A DNA stretch of 5,671 nt from an uncultured Bacteroidales bacterium (lineage in GTDB: Bacteria > Bacteroidota > Bacteroidia > Bacteroidales > Bacteroidaceae): NCBI GenBank assembly GCA_937896105.1, contig CALBKR010000186.1, positions 1-5,671 of the forward strand. The letters are read 5' to 3'. Each line of letters begins with the position of its first letter. The first letter of the stretch is position 1. The notes beneath the pieces are model-generated. The model did no database searches. It was given only the letters and a program-made list of their open reading frames with translations, and had not been told where the DNA came from. Positions 4,371 to 5,671 of this stretch are shown here, piece by piece. Both the position numbers and the translations under genes were made by a program.

Positions 4371-5671
4371 TATAACATTGCTTTTACCTGGTTATACACA
4401 TTTTCTGCAGTGAAGCCAAGTTTCTCGTCGAGCACCTTGTATGGTGCCGAGAAACCGAATGACTGCAAGCCCCAAACCTTGCCGTTTGCACCTACAAGGC
4501 CTTCGAGGTTCACGGGCAGGCCTGCTGTGAGGCCGAATACCTTTGCGCCTGTTGGGATTATGCTCTCCTGATACTCCTTGGATTGTGTGCGGAAGAGACC
4601 CTCGGACGGAACAGAAACGATACGTGTCTTGATGCCATCGGCCTTCAACAGCTTTGCACCGTCAACAAGTGTCGATACCTCGGAACCTGATGCAAGAAGG
4701 ATAATGTCATAATCCTCATCGCTGCCAGCAATGATATATGCGCCCTTTGCTGCATCCTCATATCTTGTTCCAACAGGGAGGTTGTTCACATTCTGCCGTG
4801 AGAAGATGAGGCCTGTCGGGGTATTGTCGTTCTCCATAGCGAGTTTCCAGGCCTGTGTCGCCTCGTTTACATCGGCCGGGCGCAGTACAAGCATTGAATT
4901 TTTGCCGCTGTGGTTCTTTACCTTCTCCATTAGGCGCACCTGAGCCTCCTGCTCTACAGGCTCGTGTGTGGGGCCGTCCTCACCTACACGGAATGCGTCG
5001 TGTGACCACACGAACTTCACAGGGAGCTCCATAAGGGCTGCCATACGTATTGCCGGTTTCATATAGTCGCTGAACACGAAGAATGTTCCGCAAGCTGCTA
5101 TTACACCGCCGTGCAGTGCCATACCTATACATACGCAGGCCATTGTGAGCTCCGAAACACCGGCGTGCAGGAATGCACCGCTAAAGTCGCCTGGTGTAAA
5201 GGCGTGTGTCTTCTTTAGGAAGCCGTCGGTCTTGTCACTGTTGCTCAGGTCGGCCGACGAGCATATCATATTCTCATAGTTCTCTGCAAGGATGCCGAGC
5301 ACTGTTGCCGATGCGTTACGTGTGGGAGCGTCGGCCTTCTGCTCAATAGCTGCCCAGTCAATTGCCGGCTGCTTGCCGCTGAACCAGTTCTCGAGTTTCT
5401 GTGCCTTTTCGGGGTTGGCTGCAGCCCAGGCAGCCTTTGCCTGCTTGCGCTCTGCAACAATCTTGCGCAGTTCGGCCAGGCGCTTGTCATACATCTCCTT
5501 AACCTCGGGGAAGAACACGAACGGGTTCTCCACATCGCCGCCAAGGTTCTTTATTGTGTTGATGTATGCGTCGCCACCGAGTGGTGCACCGTGTGTGCCG
5601 CAGTCGAATTCATAGCTGCTACCATCGGCACGGCGTGCTCCCTTGCCCATAACGGTGTTGCCGATGATGAG
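4370..5671 (-). CDS. tkt: Transketolase, C-terminal two thirds (5' end outside window)
   Basis: This thiamine-diphosphate enzyme moves two-carbon units between sugar phosphates in the non-oxidative pentose phosphate pathway. The frame is open to the window edge (LIIGNTV before the first internal Met), so the Met at 5650 is not the start; about 230 N-terminal residues should lie outside. Numbering from that Met, HGAPLG (20-25) closes the diphosphate-binding domain. GVSELTM (164-170) contains the catalytic glutamate (Glu167, equivalent to E. coli Glu411) of the pyrimidine domain. WSHDAFRVGEDGPTHEPVEQ (215-234) and SRQNV (284-288) are substrate-phosphate contacts, and SGSEV (321-325) begins the C-terminal domain. 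An Ala/Lys/Glu-rich linker (55-110) joins the first two domains. Length and motifs indicate an intact single-chain enzyme, not the split or DXS form. The stop overlaps the rpiB start by one base. Confidence 0.96.
   Translation of the reverse strand, partial: LIIGNTVMGKGARRADGSSYEFDCGTHGAPLGGDAYINTIKNLGGDVENPFVFFPEVKEMYDKRLAELRKIVAERKQAKAAWAAANPEKAQKLENWFSGKQPAIDWAAIEQKADAPTRNASATVLGILAENYENMICSSADLSNSDKTDGFLKKTHAFTPGDFSGAFLHAGVSELTMACVCIGMALHGGVIAACGTFFVFSDYMKPAIRMAALMELPVKFVWSHDAFRVGEDGPTHEPVEQEAQVRLMEKVKNHSGKNSMLVLRPADVNEATQAWKLAMENDNTPTGLIFSRQNVNNLPVGTRYEDAAKGAYIIAGSDEDYDIILLASGSEVSTLVDGAKLLKADGIKTRIVSVPSEGLFRTQSKEYQESIIPTGAKVFGLTAGLPVNLEGLVGANGKVWGLQSFGFSAPYKVLDEKLGFTAENVYNQVKAML

Noticed and set aside
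4227..4571. 114-codon plus-strand frame opposite the rpiB-tkt junction
   Set aside because: It is antisense to two conserved enzymes with intact catalytic motifs, and its translation shows no protein family.
1..5671. A previously undescribed multi-gene system, CRISPR array or defence island
   Set aside because: There are no spaced direct repeats, no nuclease, helicase, transposase or toxin motifs. Five of the seven genes belong to recognised housekeeping or envelope families and the other two show no such motifs.

Overview
The window reads as ordinary chromosomal DNA of a Bacteroidota member, most likely order Bacteroidales. This rests on several things: moderate GC in the genes with AT-rich spacers, starts that mostly lack a Shine-Dalgarno sequence, -7 promoter elements of the Bacteroides TAnnTTTG type, a transketolase-rpiB gene pair, and a FadL/OmpP1-type outer-membrane porin of the Bacteroidales sort. 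The genus cannot be fixed from the sequence alone.

Layout, left to right. (1) 1-267, plus strand: the C-terminal part of an AqpZ-type aquaporin, closed by a good intrinsic terminator at 286-320. (2) 417-2088, plus strand: a compact three-gene unit. A promoter region with a striking imperfect inverted repeat (417-447) leads into riboflavin synthase alpha chain (ribE, 511-1110), then a small exported or anchored protein (1118-1504), then a helical protein of unknown function (1507-2088). The genes are 7 and 2 bases apart. (3) 2102-2149: a perfect 48-base palindrome between convergent genes, probably a two-way terminator. (4) 2166-3470, minus strand: a complete 434-residue FadL/OmpP1-family outer-membrane protein with a clear -7 element at 3528-3535. 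(5) 3471-3932: a 462-base AT-rich spacer with nested hairpins. One of them is a 48-base inverted repeat whose ends look like an IS3-family terminus, and it sits inside what could be an older terminator stem. (6) 3933-5671, minus strand: transketolase (5' end outside the window) followed by ribose-5-phosphate isomerase B. The two overlap by one base (TAATG), so they form a translationally coupled pair of the non-oxidative pentose phosphate pathway.

The genes are housekeeping or envelope functions. The pentose phosphate pair supplies ribose 5-phosphate and other sugar phosphates. Riboflavin synthase makes the flavin precursor from lumazine, whose own precursors (ribulose 5-phosphate and GTP) draw on the same pentose pool; no direct link between the two operons is visible. 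I see no defence system, CRISPR array, RNA gene or novel multi-gene system. The items most worth a second look are non-coding: the 48-base IS-end-like element at 3723-3770, the perfect palindrome at 2102-2149, and the inverted repeat over the ribE promoter. The two unknown ribE-linked genes come next.
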